A stretch of 64,000 nt of DNA from Arthrobacter sp. M2012083 (GCF_000281065.1 NZ_AKKK01000062.1:62001-126000); one strand, 5' to 3'; numbered from the stretch's first letter, positions 8,186-17,332 are shown. The notes: generated by a model from the letters alone, not told the origin. Translations and numbers: made by a program.

Positions 8186-8970
8186 ATGGTTTGCTGTTCC
8201 GGGCACGAGGACAAAACCCGCTTCATGGCGTCCTTTTCGGCCTGCGTAATCCAAAGCTTATAGGCCGCTTTCACGGAGACCTGCCGGGCGACATAGTGGC
8301 AGCGAAAATTCTTGTTATCCGGCAGCCACGTGGCCGCGTCACCTGCACCCTTCTTAACATTGGCGGGACCGTCGGCGGCGATCAGGTTCAGCGGATCGTT
8401 TGCGAATATTTGCCGCTGCTGCACACTGAGCTGCTGGGCGCCTTTTTGCCAGGCGTCGGCGAGGGCCACCACATGATCGATTTGAACTGCAGCGCTGGTG
8501 TCCTGGCCTCGCCGAAAAGTCACCTGCGTCCCCGTGTAAGGTTCGTGAAAGCCACCACCGGCAACCCTGCACGATGAACCTTCCGTGAATTCGACCGCCG
8601 AAAGGTCCCGCCGGAGAATGTCGTTTCTGGTGTCGCACCCATTGCGGTCAGCGTCCGCCCAGGCTTGCCCGAATGCGTCCCTATCGTAGTCCGCCTTGGC
8701 CGCGCGCCCTTTGACCGGGAGTCGCTCCAAGGCGTCGCTCGCCTTTTCCGGGGCAACGGGCACCCCACCACGAAGGGGTTTCATCCAGCCTGGATTGAAG
8801 ACGGGTGCTTCACTGGGGCCAGTCGCCCATGGTTCAGCGGCACTGAATTGCCCTGTAGTGAAATACCACGAAAGCCCTGCCACCGTGGTTGCGGCGGCCA
8901 GTGCCAGAATGGCCCACGCCTGACGTGACCGTCGCCGTGCGCGTTTGTAGGCAGACCAAGTGATGCTCAA
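8170..8970 (-). CDS. Secreted or membrane-anchored HNH nuclease (DUF1524/GmrSD C-terminal type)
   Basis: A 266-residue protein. A basic N-terminus (KRARRRSRQ) is followed by one hydrophobic segment (AWAILALAAATTVAGLSWYF), so it is probably exported or anchored. The C-terminal half carries a DUF1524-type HNH core: GCDTRNDILRRDL, IDHVVALADAW (His of the ββα-metal fold), then DPLNLIAADGPANVKKGAGD and WLPDNKNFRCHYVARQV. Such extracellular nucleases are common in actinobacteria and may serve nutrient DNA use. The TTG start at 8970 is favoured by GGAG 6 nt upstream; a TTG at 9018 would add 16 residues. Confidence 0.82.
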   Translation of the reverse strand: MSITWSAYKRARRRSRQAWAILALAAATTVAGLSWYFTTGQFSAAEPWATGPSEAPVFNPGWMKPLRGGVPVAPEKASDALERLPVKGRAAKADYDRDAFGQAWADADRNGCDTRNDILRRDLSAVEFTEGSSCRVAGGGFHEPYTGTQVTFRRGQDTSAAVQIDHVVALADAWQKGAQQLSVQQRQIFANDPLNLIAADGPANVKKGAGDAATWLPDNKNFRCHYVARQVSVKAAYKLWITQAEKDAMKRVLSSCPEQQTIYSAR

Positions 8971-9112
8971 GGGACTCCGTCCAGTGGGGAAATGCAATGC
9001 CCTACGAGCGTAGGACAAGGCCCCGACAGTCAGAGTCGATATCCACAGTGTGCAGGAGAAGTCACGCTGCGGAGATCACTGCGGAGGTGGGTGCCACAGT
9101 GGGCGGAGACGT

Positions 9113-9322
9113 TTATTGCTCACGCATTACGCGCTGCAGGTCCTCTGTGGCCAGCGCCAGGAGGCCACGTAGTTGTTCCACGCGCTGATCCGGGACGTCA
9201 CCGGCGGCGTTGGCCGCTATGGCTTGGTCCAGAAGCTTCTGGGCCTGCTTGTGATTGGCCTTAGCGACGTCCAGGGCGTGTTCCAGGGTGGTCTCATGCT
9301 CCAACGTTGATTCGTTTTCCAT
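9113..9322 (-). CDS. Small hypothetical protein (69 aa)
   Basis: A 69-residue helical protein rich in Ala, Gln and Glu (HALDVAKANHKQAQKLLDQ then VEQLRGLLALATEDLQRVM), with heptad-like leucines that suggest a short coiled coil. It begins 74 nt after the gap stop on the same strand, past an inverted repeat. No ribosome binding site is obvious. I do not recognise the family; coding is supported by codon pattern and in-frame length only. Confidence 0.55.
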   Translation of the reverse strand: MENESTLEHETTLEHALDVAKANHKQAQKLLDQAIAANAAGDVPDQRVEQLRGLLALATEDLQRVMREQ

Positions 9323-9340
9323 GAACCCATTTTGGTCAGG

Positions 9341-9374
9341 TTTCCCGGCTGATACCAGTGACTCAGCCGGGAAA
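9341..9374 (-). terminator. Inverted repeat after gap
   Basis: TTTCCCGGCTGA (9341-9352) / TCAGCCGGGAAA (9363-9374), a 12-bp perfect stem 22 nt past the gap stop codon. No long T-run follows. Confidence 0.6.
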
Positions 9375-9395
9375 CCCGTGAATACTTCGGAGTGC

Positions 9396-10883
9396 TTAGG
9401 CGCCAGCGCCTTCAAGCACTGCGATGGGAGCAACCACGTCGCGTGCGGGGAACGACGGCGGGTTCACGCCGGCCATTTCTTCCATCACGCGGACGACCTG
9501 GCAGGAGTAGCCGAACTCGTTGTCGTACCAGACGTAGAGCACAAGGTTCTTGTCGTTGGAGATGGTCGCAAGGCCGTCAACAATGCCGGCGCGGCGAGAG
9601 CCAACGAAGTCAGTGGAAACCACATCGGGGGAATCGATGTAGTCGATCTGCTTGCGAAGATCCGAGTGGAGTGACATTTCGCGGAGGAAGTCGTTGACTT
9701 CGTCGCGGGTGGTGCCCTTCTCGAGGTTGAGGTTCAGGATGGCCATGGAGACATCCGGTGTAGGTACGCGGATGGCGTTGCCCGTGAGCTTGCCCTGCAG
9801 TTCCGGCAGCGCCTTTGCTACAGCCTTGGCGGCACCAGTCTCCGTGATGACCATGTTCAATGCTGCCGAACGTCCGCGACGGTCACCCTTGTGGAAGTTA
9901 TCGATGAGGTTCTGGTCATTCGTGAACGAGTGCACTGTTTCCACGTGGCCGTGAATGATGCCGAACTTGTCGTTGATGGCTTTCAGTACCGGCGTGATGG
10001 CGTTGGTGGTGCAGGATGCCGCGGTAACGATCTTGTCGTCGTCGGAAATGTCGCGGTGGTTGATGCCATGGACGATGTTCTTGAGCTCACCCTTCCCCGG
10101 CGCGGTGAGCAGAACGCGGGCAACACCCTTGCTCTGCAGGTGCTGGGAAAGACCGTCGGCGTCGCGCCACCGGCCGGTGTTGTCCACTACCAGGGCATCT
10201 TTGATGCCAAAGGCGGTGTAGTCCACAGTGGCGGGGTTGTCCGAGTAGATGACCTGGATTTGCACACCGTTGGCGGTGATGGTGTTAGCTTCCTCGTCCA
10301 CGCGAATGGTGCCTTCGAAGGAACCGTGCACGGAGTCGCGGCGCAGCAGGCTCGCCCGCTTGACGAGGTCGTTCTCGGCGCCCTTGCGAACCACGATGGC
10401 GCGCAGCCGCAGGCCGTGTCCGCCGCCGGCCTTTTCGATGAGGATGCGGGCCAACAGGCGTCCAATGCGGCCAAAGCCGTAGAGAACGACGTCGGTGCTG
10501 GTGCGGTCGTCCGCGCCACGCTTTCCGACGATCTCGGCGAGCTCGGCACGCAGGTACTCATCCAGCGAGGCGCCATTGCCTTCGGCCCGGAACTTTTCGG
10601 TCAAACGTGCAATGTCGATGGCCGCTGCGCCGAGTTCCAACTCGGACAGGGCGTTGAGCAGCGGTGCGGTCTCTTCGAGCAGCAGCTCGTGGTTGCTCAT
10701 CCGGCGCGCAAAGCGGTGGGCCTTCAGGATGTTCATGGTGGACTTGTTGATCAGGCTCCGGCCGTGGATGCTCGTGACCACGTTGTTTTCCCGGTACAAC
10801 CGGCCGATCACCGGAATCATGGCCTCGGCGAGAGCCTCCCGGCCCATCCACTTATCAAGACAAGAATCTGACGTCTGGCTCAC
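9396..10883 (-). CDS. gap: Glyceraldehyde-3-phosphate dehydrogenase, long form
   Basis: A 495-residue protein, about 150 residues longer than glycolytic GAPDH because of a helical N-terminal extension (~1-130: MGREALAEAMIPVIG, LLEETAPLLNALSELELGAA). The Rossmann part starts VVLYGFGRIGRLLARIL; the catalytic Cys lies in TAASCTTNAITP with the His region HSFTNDQNLIDNF downstream; the C-terminus has WYDNEFGYSCQVVRVMEEM. This long class occurs in corynebacteria and arthrobacters, often alongside a second GAPDH in the glycolytic operon, and is usually linked to gluconeogenic flux. That role is inferred here. Confidence 0.92.
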   Translation of the reverse strand: MSQTSDSCLDKWMGREALAEAMIPVIGRLYRENNVVTSIHGRSLINKSTMNILKAHRFARRMSNHELLLEETAPLLNALSELELGAAAIDIARLTEKFRAEGNGASLDEYLRAELAEIVGKRGADDRTSTDVVLYGFGRIGRLLARILIEKAGGGHGLRLRAIVVRKGAENDLVKRASLLRRDSVHGSFEGTIRVDEEANTITANGVQIQVIYSDNPATVDYTAFGIKDALVVDNTGRWRDADGLSQHLQSKGVARVLLTAPGKGELKNIVHGINHRDISDDDKIVTAASCTTNAITPVLKAINDKFGIIHGHVETVHSFTNDQNLIDNFHKGDRRGRSAALNMVITETGAAKAVAKALPELQGKLTGNAIRVPTPDVSMAILNLNLEKGTTRDEVNDFLREMSLHSDLRKQIDYIDSPDVVSTDFVGSRRAGIVDGLATISNDKNLVLYVWYDNEFGYSCQVVRVMEEMAGVNPPSFPARDVVAPIAVLEGAGA

Positions 10884-11004
10884 AGAACTACCTTCCTTGG
10901 GTCAACCACATACGTCCTCGTATGCAGATGGCAGCGGCCGCCCGGAGTAGTCCTGCGGCTCATGCGCCGGCGGGCTTCGGTCCACCCACAGCGCCTTGAA
11001 CGAG

Positions 11005-11044
11005 AGCAAAGAAAATCCGCCGGCTGCGAACGCAGTCCCGGCGG
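11005..11044 (-). terminator. Terminator of RNase P RNA gene
   Basis: On the minus strand CCGCCGG (from 11044) pairs with CCGGCGG (to 11017), with a nested CTGCG/CGCAG stem, followed by ATTTTCTTT. It lies ~100 nt beyond the rnpB 3' end. Confidence 0.75.
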
Positions 11045-11145
11045 CAGAACATCTACGTTCAGTAACCATTCTAGGGCGGATGGAAGGGGGGAAGGCCGTC
11101 CCGCGGCGTGAAATCACTCACACGGCGGAAATCCGGGAGTAATAA

Positions 11146-11545
11146 ATGGATGGGTCGACCGATACGCCGGGTTCTGTCATCCCCTGCCGTTACCGGAAAG
11201 GGAGTGGCGGCCATCCATCTACGAACGCCGTTGCCGACGCCCTCCAGCAGCCTACCCGGACACTCGGGCGAGCAGCCCTCAAGCGTGTCCTGTCTGGCCT
11301 TGCTCCGGGTGGGGTTTACCTAGCCTCCCCGGTCACCCGGGGAGCTGGTGGTCTCTTACACCACCGTTTCACCCTTACCTGCTGCCCCGCGATGCATAAC
11401 ATCGCGACGCGCGGGCGGTCTGTTCTCTGTGGCACTGGCCTGCGGGTTACCCCGAGTGGGCGTTACCCACCACCCTGCTCTGCGGAGCCCGGACGTTCCT
11501 CGAGTCACTTTCGTGACGCGCGACCGCCTGGTCGACCCATCCGCT
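11146..11545 (-). ncRNA. rnpB: RNase P RNA (bacterial type A)
   Basis: About 400 nt on the minus strand, closed by a 13-bp P1 helix (11530-11542 with 11148-11160, GGATGGGTCGACC). Conserved blocks read on the minus strand include GAGGAACGTCCGGGCTCC and GCAGGGTGGTGGGTAACGCC near the 5' end, and AGACAGAACCCGGCG near the 3' end. It is the catalytic RNA for tRNA 5' maturation. Exact ends are approximate. A hairpin terminator follows. Confidence 0.93.
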
Positions 11546-11584
11546 GACCAGTCTACCGGCGTTGGGACCGGCCAAAGTCCCCGG

Positions 11585-11590
11585 TAATAT
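11585..11590 (+). promoter_or_regulatory. Leaderless -10 candidate of yaaA
   Basis: TAATAT ends 6 nt before the GTG at 11597; there is no Shine-Dalgarno sequence. Confidence 0.55.
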
Positions 11591-11596
11591 CGACTG

Positions 11597-12361
11597 GTGC
11601 TGATTCTGCTGCCGCCTTCCGAAGGCAAGACCCCTGCTGCCAACGGTCCCTCCATCGATTGGGAATCGCTCAGCTTTCCGGAACTGAACCCGTACCGGGC
11701 AAAGGTGCTCGAAGCGCTGGGTACGGTGAGCGCGCACGAGGATGCTCTCGCCCTGTTGGGGGTCGGCGCGTCGCTGCGTGATGACGTCGAACGTAATACG
11801 CGGCTGCATGCCGAACCGGCCGCCCCAGCGCATCAGGTCTATTCCGGGGTTCTGTATGACGCCCTTGGCTACAACAGCATGACGCCGACGCAGCGCCGCA
11901 AGGCGAACGAATCCATCCTGGTGGTGTCCGCCCTGTGGGGCGCCATCGGCTTTGGCGACCGTGTGCCCGCCTATCGGCTGTCCATGGGAACTGCACTGCC
12001 CGACGTCGGCCGCCTCGCCTCCTACTGGAAGCCGCAGCTCAACGCCGCCCTCGCCTCACGTGCCGGGAACGAGCTTGTGGTGGATTGCCGCTCGAGCACG
12101 TACGCCGCAGCCTGGGCTCCCCCGGCGACGCACACAGTTAACGTCAACGTCTTCAACGAGGCCAACGGCAAGCGCACAGTAGTCAGCCACTTCGCAAAAC
12201 ACACCCGCGGGGAACTGGCGCGACACTTGCTGACCCGGCGTGGCAAGGCGCCGGCAACCCCGGATCAGCTCCTGAAGGCCGCACGGGAGATCTGGACAAC
12301 GGAACTTGTTGAGGGAACGGCCCGAAAGCCGCACGCGCTCAACATCATCCTGTCCAAGTGA
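11597..12361 (+). CDS. yaaA: Peroxide stress protein YaaA (DUF328/UPF0246)
   Basis: A 254-residue cytosolic protein. The family signature MLILLPPSEGKTPA opens it. The conserved segments YSGVLYDALGYNSM, LWGAIGFGDRVPAYRLSMG, VVDCRSSTYAAAW, VNVNVFNE and SHFAKHTRGELARHLL follow in order. In E. coli YaaA limits free iron and oxidative DNA damage during peroxide stress; that role is inferred here. Start is GTG directly after a promoter hexamer. It is convergent with the coiled-coil gene. Confidence 0.9.
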   Translation: MLILLPPSEGKTPAANGPSIDWESLSFPELNPYRAKVLEALGTVSAHEDALALLGVGASLRDDVERNTRLHAEPAAPAHQVYSGVLYDALGYNSMTPTQRRKANESILVVSALWGAIGFGDRVPAYRLSMGTALPDVGRLASYWKPQLNAALASRAGNELVVDCRSSTYAAAWAPPATHTVNVNVFNEANGKRTVVSHFAKHTRGELARHLLTRRGKAPATPDQLLKAAREIWTTELVEGTARKPHALNIILSK

Positions 12362-12391
12362 CTGTTCCTGCGCAGCTGAGGTCGGGCTGCG

Positions 12392-13129
12392 TCAGTTCCA
12401 CTCCGCCGAACGGACCAGGATGACACCCGAGTCCGGGCAGAAAACAATATCGTCCTCAGCGGCTGCTTTGACTTCGGCAAGGTCGCCGGGGCTGAGCATC
12501 ATGCCGGAGCCTTCGGACTTACCGTGGAACAGCCGGGCTGCACCGACTCCCCGCTTGGCAATGGTCTTCTCGTAGATGGCCAGCACTCCCGCGTCCAGGG
12601 ATTCCGCGAAAACGGCACGCTGCCCGCGGACCACCGTTTCTTCGGCCGCAATTTCCGCAATGGCCTCGTCCAGCTCAGCCCGGATGCTGCCGAACGAGCC
12701 CTGGATGTCGTCCACGATCGCCTGCTGGGCAGCCTGGCGCTCCCGCAACGCATCCAAGCGCTCCAGGATTTCGAGCTCCACGTCTTCGAGGTCCGAACGG
12801 CGCTTGTTGAGTGAGGCAATGTCGCTCTGCAGCGCCACCAGGTCCTTGGACAGGCCGGTGCCGCTGTTCAGCCGGGTTTCGTCGCGTTCAATGCGGGTAG
12901 CTACCTGCTCGACGTCGGCTTCCGCCCGGCGAAGTTCGGCTTCGGCATCGTGGACGGCCACCTTGGCCGCACCAAGTTCCCCGTTGGCCACGTTCAACGC
13001 ATCCGTCAGGTCGGTGATGCGTGGATCTGTTTCCAAAACCTTCCGGCGGCCGGCAAGCGACCTGAGCTTGGCGTCCAGTCCCTGCAGTTCAAGCAATTTC
13101 AATTGTTCTGCCGGTGCTGCTTTCGCCAC
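12392..13129 (-). CDS. Coiled-coil protein of the C4-type zinc-ribbon family, with ribbon cysteines lost
   Basis: A 245-residue protein, mostly one long antiparallel coiled coil (residues ~5-180; the CT398-like hairpin that folds around a helical tip). Homologues end in a zinc ribbon with two CxxC-type knuckles. Here the first knuckle reads GKSEGSGMML with no Cys, and the second reads VFCPDSGVILVRS with one Cys, so zinc binding looks lost. The start is GTG with GGAGG 6 nt upstream. It is the second gene of an apparent operon after the Nif3-like gene, a pairing common in actinobacteria. Function is unknown. Confidence 0.85.
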   Translation of the reverse strand: MAKAAPAEQLKLLELQGLDAKLRSLAGRRKVLETDPRITDLTDALNVANGELGAAKVAVHDAEAELRRAEADVEQVATRIERDETRLNSGTGLSKDLVALQSDIASLNKRRSDLEDVELEILERLDALRERQAAQQAIVDDIQGSFGSIRAELDEAIAEIAAEETVVRGQRAVFAESLDAGVLAIYEKTIAKRGVGAARLFHGKSEGSGMMLSPGDLAEVKAAAEDDIVFCPDSGVILVRSAEWN

Positions 13130-13218
13130 GCTTACCTCCGCTAATTGCCACCGGCCCTGGGGATCAGGTCCGGCCGGACCGCCACTATCTGTCAGGGCTG
13201 CCCGTATCTTTCTAGACT

Positions 13219-14130
13219 CTAGTCCCCGCCGGGAGTGAGTATGAAGTCCCAGGGGTCGCTGTTGGTGCCGCTGACGCGGATCCCGACGTCGTAGCCCTGG
13301 TCTGCGAGCACGTTGCCCAGCGCTTCAGCCGCTGCAGGCAGCCACAGCCATTCACTGGCAAAGTGCGAAACATCAATCAGGTAGGGCCGGCCGTTAGTGG
13401 CACCTTCGCGGGCCTCCGATGCTGGGTGATGACGCATATCAGCCGTGACGTACACATCCGCATGGCTGGCGCGAACGGCGTCGAACAAGCTGTCGCCCGC
13501 ACCACCGCAGACTGCGACGCGCCGGACCAGGCCGTCTTTGTCTCCAGCCACCCGGACTCCCCCGGCAACAGCGGGCAACATCTCAAACACGCGCGCTGCG
13601 AAATCACCAAGCGTCTCAAGTTCAGGGAGGTCCCCTACCCTGCCGATGCCCTCCTCCGGCAGGCCGTTGCTTGCAGCCGTCAGCGGTGTGACGTTCTCCA
13701 GTCCGAAAGCGTCGGCAAGGACATCGGAAACCCCGCCCACTGCTGAATCACCATTGGTGTGCACGGTCAAAAGGCCCGTACCGGCCTCTATCAACCGGTG
13801 GACAGCCAGGCCCTTTGCGGACGTGGCTGCCACAGAGTTCACCCCTTTGAGAAGCAAGGGGTGGTGGGTGATGAGCAGTTCGGCCCCCCACTCCACGGCT
13901 TCATCGATCACGGCCAGCGTGGGATCAACAGCAAAGAGGATTTTGGTGACGGGGGCGTTGGGCCGGCCGACAACAAGGCCCACCTCATCCCAGTCTTCAG
14001 CCAGGGACTCCGGCCAGAGTTCCTCGACAGCCAGCAACACCTGACCGAGCGTAGGATCACCGCTGGCGTCAACTGTTTCGTCTTCTTCGACGGAATCCGC
14101 ATCAGAAATGTCGGTGTTTACTGCTTCCAT
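13219..14130 (-). CDS. Nif3-like dinuclear metal centre protein
   Basis: A 303-residue member of the NIF3/GTP cyclohydrolase I type 2-like family, a toroidal hexamer of uncertain function. Metal-ligand motifs are present: ITHHPLLLKGV near residue 87, VHTNGDSAVGGV near 122, and DVSHFASEWLW near 254. An extra acidic N-terminal ~28 residues (DISDADSVEEDETVD) precedes the conserved domain. It is the first gene of a two-gene operon with the coiled-coil zinc-ribbon-family gene. Confidence 0.9.
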   Translation of the reverse strand: MEAVNTDISDADSVEEDETVDASGDPTLGQVLLAVEELWPESLAEDWDEVGLVVGRPNAPVTKILFAVDPTLAVIDEAVEWGAELLITHHPLLLKGVNSVAATSAKGLAVHRLIEAGTGLLTVHTNGDSAVGGVSDVLADAFGLENVTPLTAASNGLPEEGIGRVGDLPELETLGDFAARVFEMLPAVAGGVRVAGDKDGLVRRVAVCGGAGDSLFDAVRASHADVYVTADMRHHPASEAREGATNGRPYLIDVSHFASEWLWLPAAAEALGNVLADQGYDVGIRVSGTNSDPWDFILTPGGD

Positions 14131-14275
14131 GCTCTTATTCTTCCCTACTGGGCCCGATTTCTTTCTTACCGGGCCCGATCGGGCGGTTGCCGCACCGGCA
14201 AGACCTCCCTGGTGCCGTAATTCTCCCGTAAGGTGAAGCGGGAATCATCAGGCCCTCCGATCCATTGAAGAGAAC

Positions 14276-14800
14276 ATGAAAACTTTCGTACTTGGCGGTG
14301 GCTGCTTCTGGTGCCTTGATGCCGTATACCAGAAGACCCGCGGCGTCAGCTCGGTTGTATCCGGCTACACCGGCGGTCACGTCCGCAATCCCGATTACTA
14401 CGAGGTGTGCTCCGGAACTACGGGCCACGCAGAAGTTGTCGCGGTGACATTCGATGAAACCGTGGTTCCGGAGGAAGTCATCCTGGACATGTTCTTCGCC
14501 CTGCACGACCCCACAACGCTGAACCGTCAGGGCTATGACGTAGGAACCCAGTACCGATCATCGATGTTCTACACAACGACGGAAGAGAAGGTGCTGTTCG
14601 AGGAAGCCATTGAACGAGCCCAAGCCCTCTGGTCCGATCCGATTGTGACTGAGGTCAGCCGCCTTCCAGAGTTCCATGAGGCCGAGGAAGTCCACCAGAA
14701 TTACTATGCGAAGTTCCCGTACCAGGGGTACTGCCAGGTGATTATTAACCCGAAATTGGCCAAGGCCCGGAAATATTACTCTGCGTGGCTTACTGCTTAG
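14276..14800 (+). CDS. msrA: Peptide-methionine (S)-S-oxide reductase MsrA
   Basis: A 174-residue enzyme that reduces Met-S-sulfoxide in proteins. The catalytic GGCFWCLD motif lies at residues 6-13, followed by GVSSVVSGYTGGHVRNPDYYEVCSG (in two pieces), HAEVVAVTFDE, FFALHDPTTLNRQGYDVGTQYRS and the C-terminal HQNYYAKFPYQGYCQ. No MsrB is fused. The start has GAAGAG a few nt upstream. It precedes cysK by 66 nt on the same strand, possibly linked through sulfur metabolism. Confidence 0.95.
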   Translation: MKTFVLGGGCFWCLDAVYQKTRGVSSVVSGYTGGHVRNPDYYEVCSGTTGHAEVVAVTFDETVVPEEVILDMFFALHDPTTLNRQGYDVGTQYRSSMFYTTTEEKVLFEEAIERAQALWSDPIVTEVSRLPEFHEAEEVHQNYYAKFPYQGYCQVIINPKLAKARKYYSAWLTA

Positions 14801-14866
14801 CAGGGTTTCGATCCCGCTGGTTAGGCTGACCTCAGCATTCCCTCTTCAGAGATAGGCGTAATTTTC

Positions 14867-15802
14867 ATGGCAAGGATCTACGACGACGTCACGCAGCTTG
14901 TCGGCCGCACCCCGCTGGTCCGTCTGAACCGGCTGACCGAAGGCCTCGACGCCACCGTGGCAGTCAAGCTTGAGTTCTACAACCCGGCCAACAGCGTCAA
15001 GGACCGCATCGGCGTGGCCATCATTGATGCTGCCGAGAAGTCCGGTGCCCTGAAGCCCGGTGGCACCATCGTCGAAGGTACCTCGGGCAACACCGGCATC
15101 GCACTGGCTCTGGTGGGTGCAGCCCGCGGTTACAAGGTCATCCTGACCATGCCTGAGACCATGTCCACTGAGCGCCGGGTCATGCTGCGTGCGTATGGTG
15201 CGGAAATTGTCCTGACCCCCGGTTCCGAGGGCATGCGTGGTGCCGTCGAGAAGGCACAGGAAATCGTCGCCAACACGGAGAACTCCATCTGGGCCCAGCA
15301 GTTCGCCAACGAGGCCAACCCGGCGATCCACCGCACCACTACCGCCGAGGAAGTCTGGGAAGACACCGATGGCGAAGTGGACATTTTTGTTGCTGGCGTA
15401 GGTACCGGCGGCACCATCACAGGTGTTGGCCAGGTCCTCAAGGAACGCAAGCCCGGCGTGCAGATTGTCGCCATCGAACCCAAGGACTCCGCGATCCTCA
15501 ACGGTGGAGCGCCCGGTCCGCACAAGATCCAGGGAATCGGTGCCAACTTTGTTCCGGAAATCCTGGACACCAACGTTTACGACGAAGTCCTGGACGCCAC
15601 GCTGGAAGATTCAGTCCGCGTAGCCCGTGAACTCGGCGCGCGTGAAGGCATCCTCGGCGGCATCTCCTCCGGCGCCATCGTGTGGGGTGCACTGGAACTG
15701 GCCAAGCGTCCCGAGAACGCAGGCAAACTGATCGTCGCCGTCGTCTGTGACTTTGGAGAGCGTTACATCTCCACGGTGCTGTTCGACGACATCCGCGGCT
15801 AA
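14867..15802 (+). CDS. cysK: Cysteine synthase A (O-acetylserine sulfhydrylase)
   Basis: A 311-residue PLP enzyme converting O-acetylserine plus sulfide to cysteine. The PLP lysine lies in PANSVKDRIG (about residue 44), the substrate loop in EGTSGNTGIALA, the phosphate-binding loop in GVGTGGTITGVG, and the C-terminal Ser in GGISSGAIVWGA. Length is normal. It sits 41 nt before cysE, forming the standard cysteine biosynthesis pair. Confidence 0.97.
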   Translation: MARIYDDVTQLVGRTPLVRLNRLTEGLDATVAVKLEFYNPANSVKDRIGVAIIDAAEKSGALKPGGTIVEGTSGNTGIALALVGAARGYKVILTMPETMSTERRVMLRAYGAEIVLTPGSEGMRGAVEKAQEIVANTENSIWAQQFANEANPAIHRTTTAEEVWEDTDGEVDIFVAGVGTGGTITGVGQVLKERKPGVQIVAIEPKDSAILNGGAPGPHKIQGIGANFVPEILDTNVYDEVLDATLEDSVRVARELGAREGILGGISSGAIVWGALELAKRPENAGKLIVAVVCDFGERYISTVLFDDIRG

Positions 15803-15843
15803 GACTTCGCCCGCACGCCTTCATTTCCTGTAGAAAGGTCTTT

Positions 15844-16428
15844 GTGAGCTTCTTCGCAAGGCTTAAGGAAGACCTCGATGCCGCCCGGTCCCATGACCCG
15901 GCGGCTCGAGGCTCTTTTGAGAACTTTTTCGCATACTCCGGCCTGCACGCCATCTGGGCACACCGCGTGACGCACCGGCTGTGGCAGAATCCGGCGCTCC
16001 GTTTTCCTGCGCGCCTGATCTCCCAGCTGGCCAGGTTCCTTACCGGAATCGAAATCCATCCCGGTGCCACCATAGGCCGCCGCTTCTTCATCGACCACGG
16101 CATGGGGGTGGTGATCGGTGAGACCGCGGAAATCGGCGAGGACGTGATGATTTATCACGGAGTGACGCTCGGCGGACGTTCGCTGGCCAAGGTCAAGCGG
16201 CACCCCACTATCGGCGACGGCGTGACCATCGGCGCAGGTGCAAAGGTCCTAGGGCCCATCACCATCGGCGCCGGCAGCGCCATCGGTGCCAATGCCGTGG
16301 TAGTAAAGGACGCGCCCCCGGAATCCATCATCACCGGCATTCCGGCCACGTGGCGACACCGCGACGCCAGGTCCGAAACGAAGCCCGCGGTGGACCCTGC
16401 TGAGTACTACATCGAGTACCGGATCTAG
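15844..16428 (+). CDS. cysE: Serine O-acetyltransferase
   Basis: A 194-residue left-handed beta-helix acetyltransferase (short, EpsC-like form) making O-acetylserine for CysK. Conserved pieces are HAIWAHRVTHRLW, GIEIHPGATIGRRFFIDHGMGVVIGET (two blocks), YHGVTLGG and the hexapeptide repeats IGDGVTIGAGAKVLGPITIG. Start is GTG after GAAAGG. Its TAG stop overlaps the stop of the convergent SDR gene in the palindrome CTAG at 16425-16428. Confidence 0.96.
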   Translation: MSFFARLKEDLDAARSHDPAARGSFENFFAYSGLHAIWAHRVTHRLWQNPALRFPARLISQLARFLTGIEIHPGATIGRRFFIDHGMGVVIGETAEIGEDVMIYHGVTLGGRSLAKVKRHPTIGDGVTIGAGAKVLGPITIGAGSAIGANAVVVKDAPPESIITGIPATWRHRDARSETKPAVDPAEYYIEYRI

Positions 16429-17264
16429 CCGGCGAGCCTTCTGTAGAAATTCCAGAAGACAGCGTCGAAGGCGCGGTCCGGAAGAACCCTTCGCAGTGCC
16501 AGAACGCTCCAGGCTCCCCTACCCACCGGGTAGCGGGTCCTGGGGCGTTTTGCCGTTGCGGCCCGGACTATGGTTTTTGCCACAACCCGCGCCGGCGTCG
16601 ACACCACGTGACCGGTTCCGGATGTTGATGCCAGTGCGGCAGCGACAATGTGCGCTTGCCCGCTGTAGGGCCCTCCGCCGGAGGCAGCCAACAGGCCCTC
16701 GCCCGCGATGGTGCCCCATTCACTGTCCGTTCCCGACGGCTCAATAATGACGACGTCGATGCCGTGCGGCCCCAGCTCCAGGCGCAGGCAATCACTCATT
16801 CCCTCAACCGCAAATTTAGTGCCGTGGTACCAAGCGCCCAAGGGCTCATGGATCTTGCCGCCAATGGACGCCACATTGATGATCCGGCCTGACCGCGAAC
16901 GGCGCATGCCGGGAATGACGAGTTGGGTCATCCTCGCCAGGCCCATGACGTTGACTTCGAACTGGCGCCTGCCTTCAGCCAGCGGCACTTCCTCGAGTGA
17001 GCCATAGGAACCGTAGCCGGCATTGTTGACCAGCAGGTCGATCCGCCCATGGGCCGCTTCAACCAACCTCACCGCGGACTCCATCGATTCCTCCGAAGTG
17101 ACGTCCAAGGACAGAACGGTGATGCCGTGCTGCTTCAACGGCTCCATCTTGTCCACACGGCGTGCCCCTGCGTAGACAGTGAAGCCGGCTGCCCGGAGGG
17201 CAATGGCGGTATCGAAGCCGATTCCGGTGGAAGCACCGGTGACAAACGCGATACGGGATGCCAT
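16425..17264 (-). CDS. SDR family NAD(P)-dependent oxidoreductase
   Basis: A 279-residue classical short-chain dehydrogenase. Cofactor motif GASTGIG lies at residues ~10-16, NNAGYGSYG near 85, catalytic Ser in INVASIGG, and Tyr-Lys in WYHGTKFAVEG. The ADP-binding acidic residue is replaced by AGARRVDK, which suggests NADPH preference. The C-terminal helix AVFWNFYRRLAG is typical of lipid/alcohol-type SDRs. Start ATG follows AAGGAG. Substrate is unknown; it is downstream of, and co-oriented with, gnd but separated by a terminator. Confidence 0.88.
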   Translation of the reverse strand: MASRIAFVTGASTGIGFDTAIALRAAGFTVYAGARRVDKMEPLKQHGITVLSLDVTSEESMESAVRLVEAAHGRIDLLVNNAGYGSYGSLEEVPLAEGRRQFEVNVMGLARMTQLVIPGMRRSRSGRIINVASIGGKIHEPLGAWYHGTKFAVEGMSDCLRLELGPHGIDVVIIEPSGTDSEWGTIAGEGLLAASGGGPYSGQAHIVAAALASTSGTGHVVSTPARVVAKTIVRAATAKRPRTRYPVGRGAWSVLALRRVLPDRAFDAVFWNFYRRLAG

Positions 17265-17291
17265 GGCTGGTCTCCTTCAGTTGGGTACGGC

Positions 17292-17332
17292 AAAGGCCGG
17301 TCCCCACAGCGTAACTGGGAGGAACCGGCCTC
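17292..17332 (-). terminator. Terminator of gnd
   Basis: On the minus strand AGGCCGGT pairs with ACCGGCCT, with additional inner CCCAG/CTGGG-type pairing, then TTTGCC. It lies 17 nt past the gnd stop. Confidence 0.75.
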
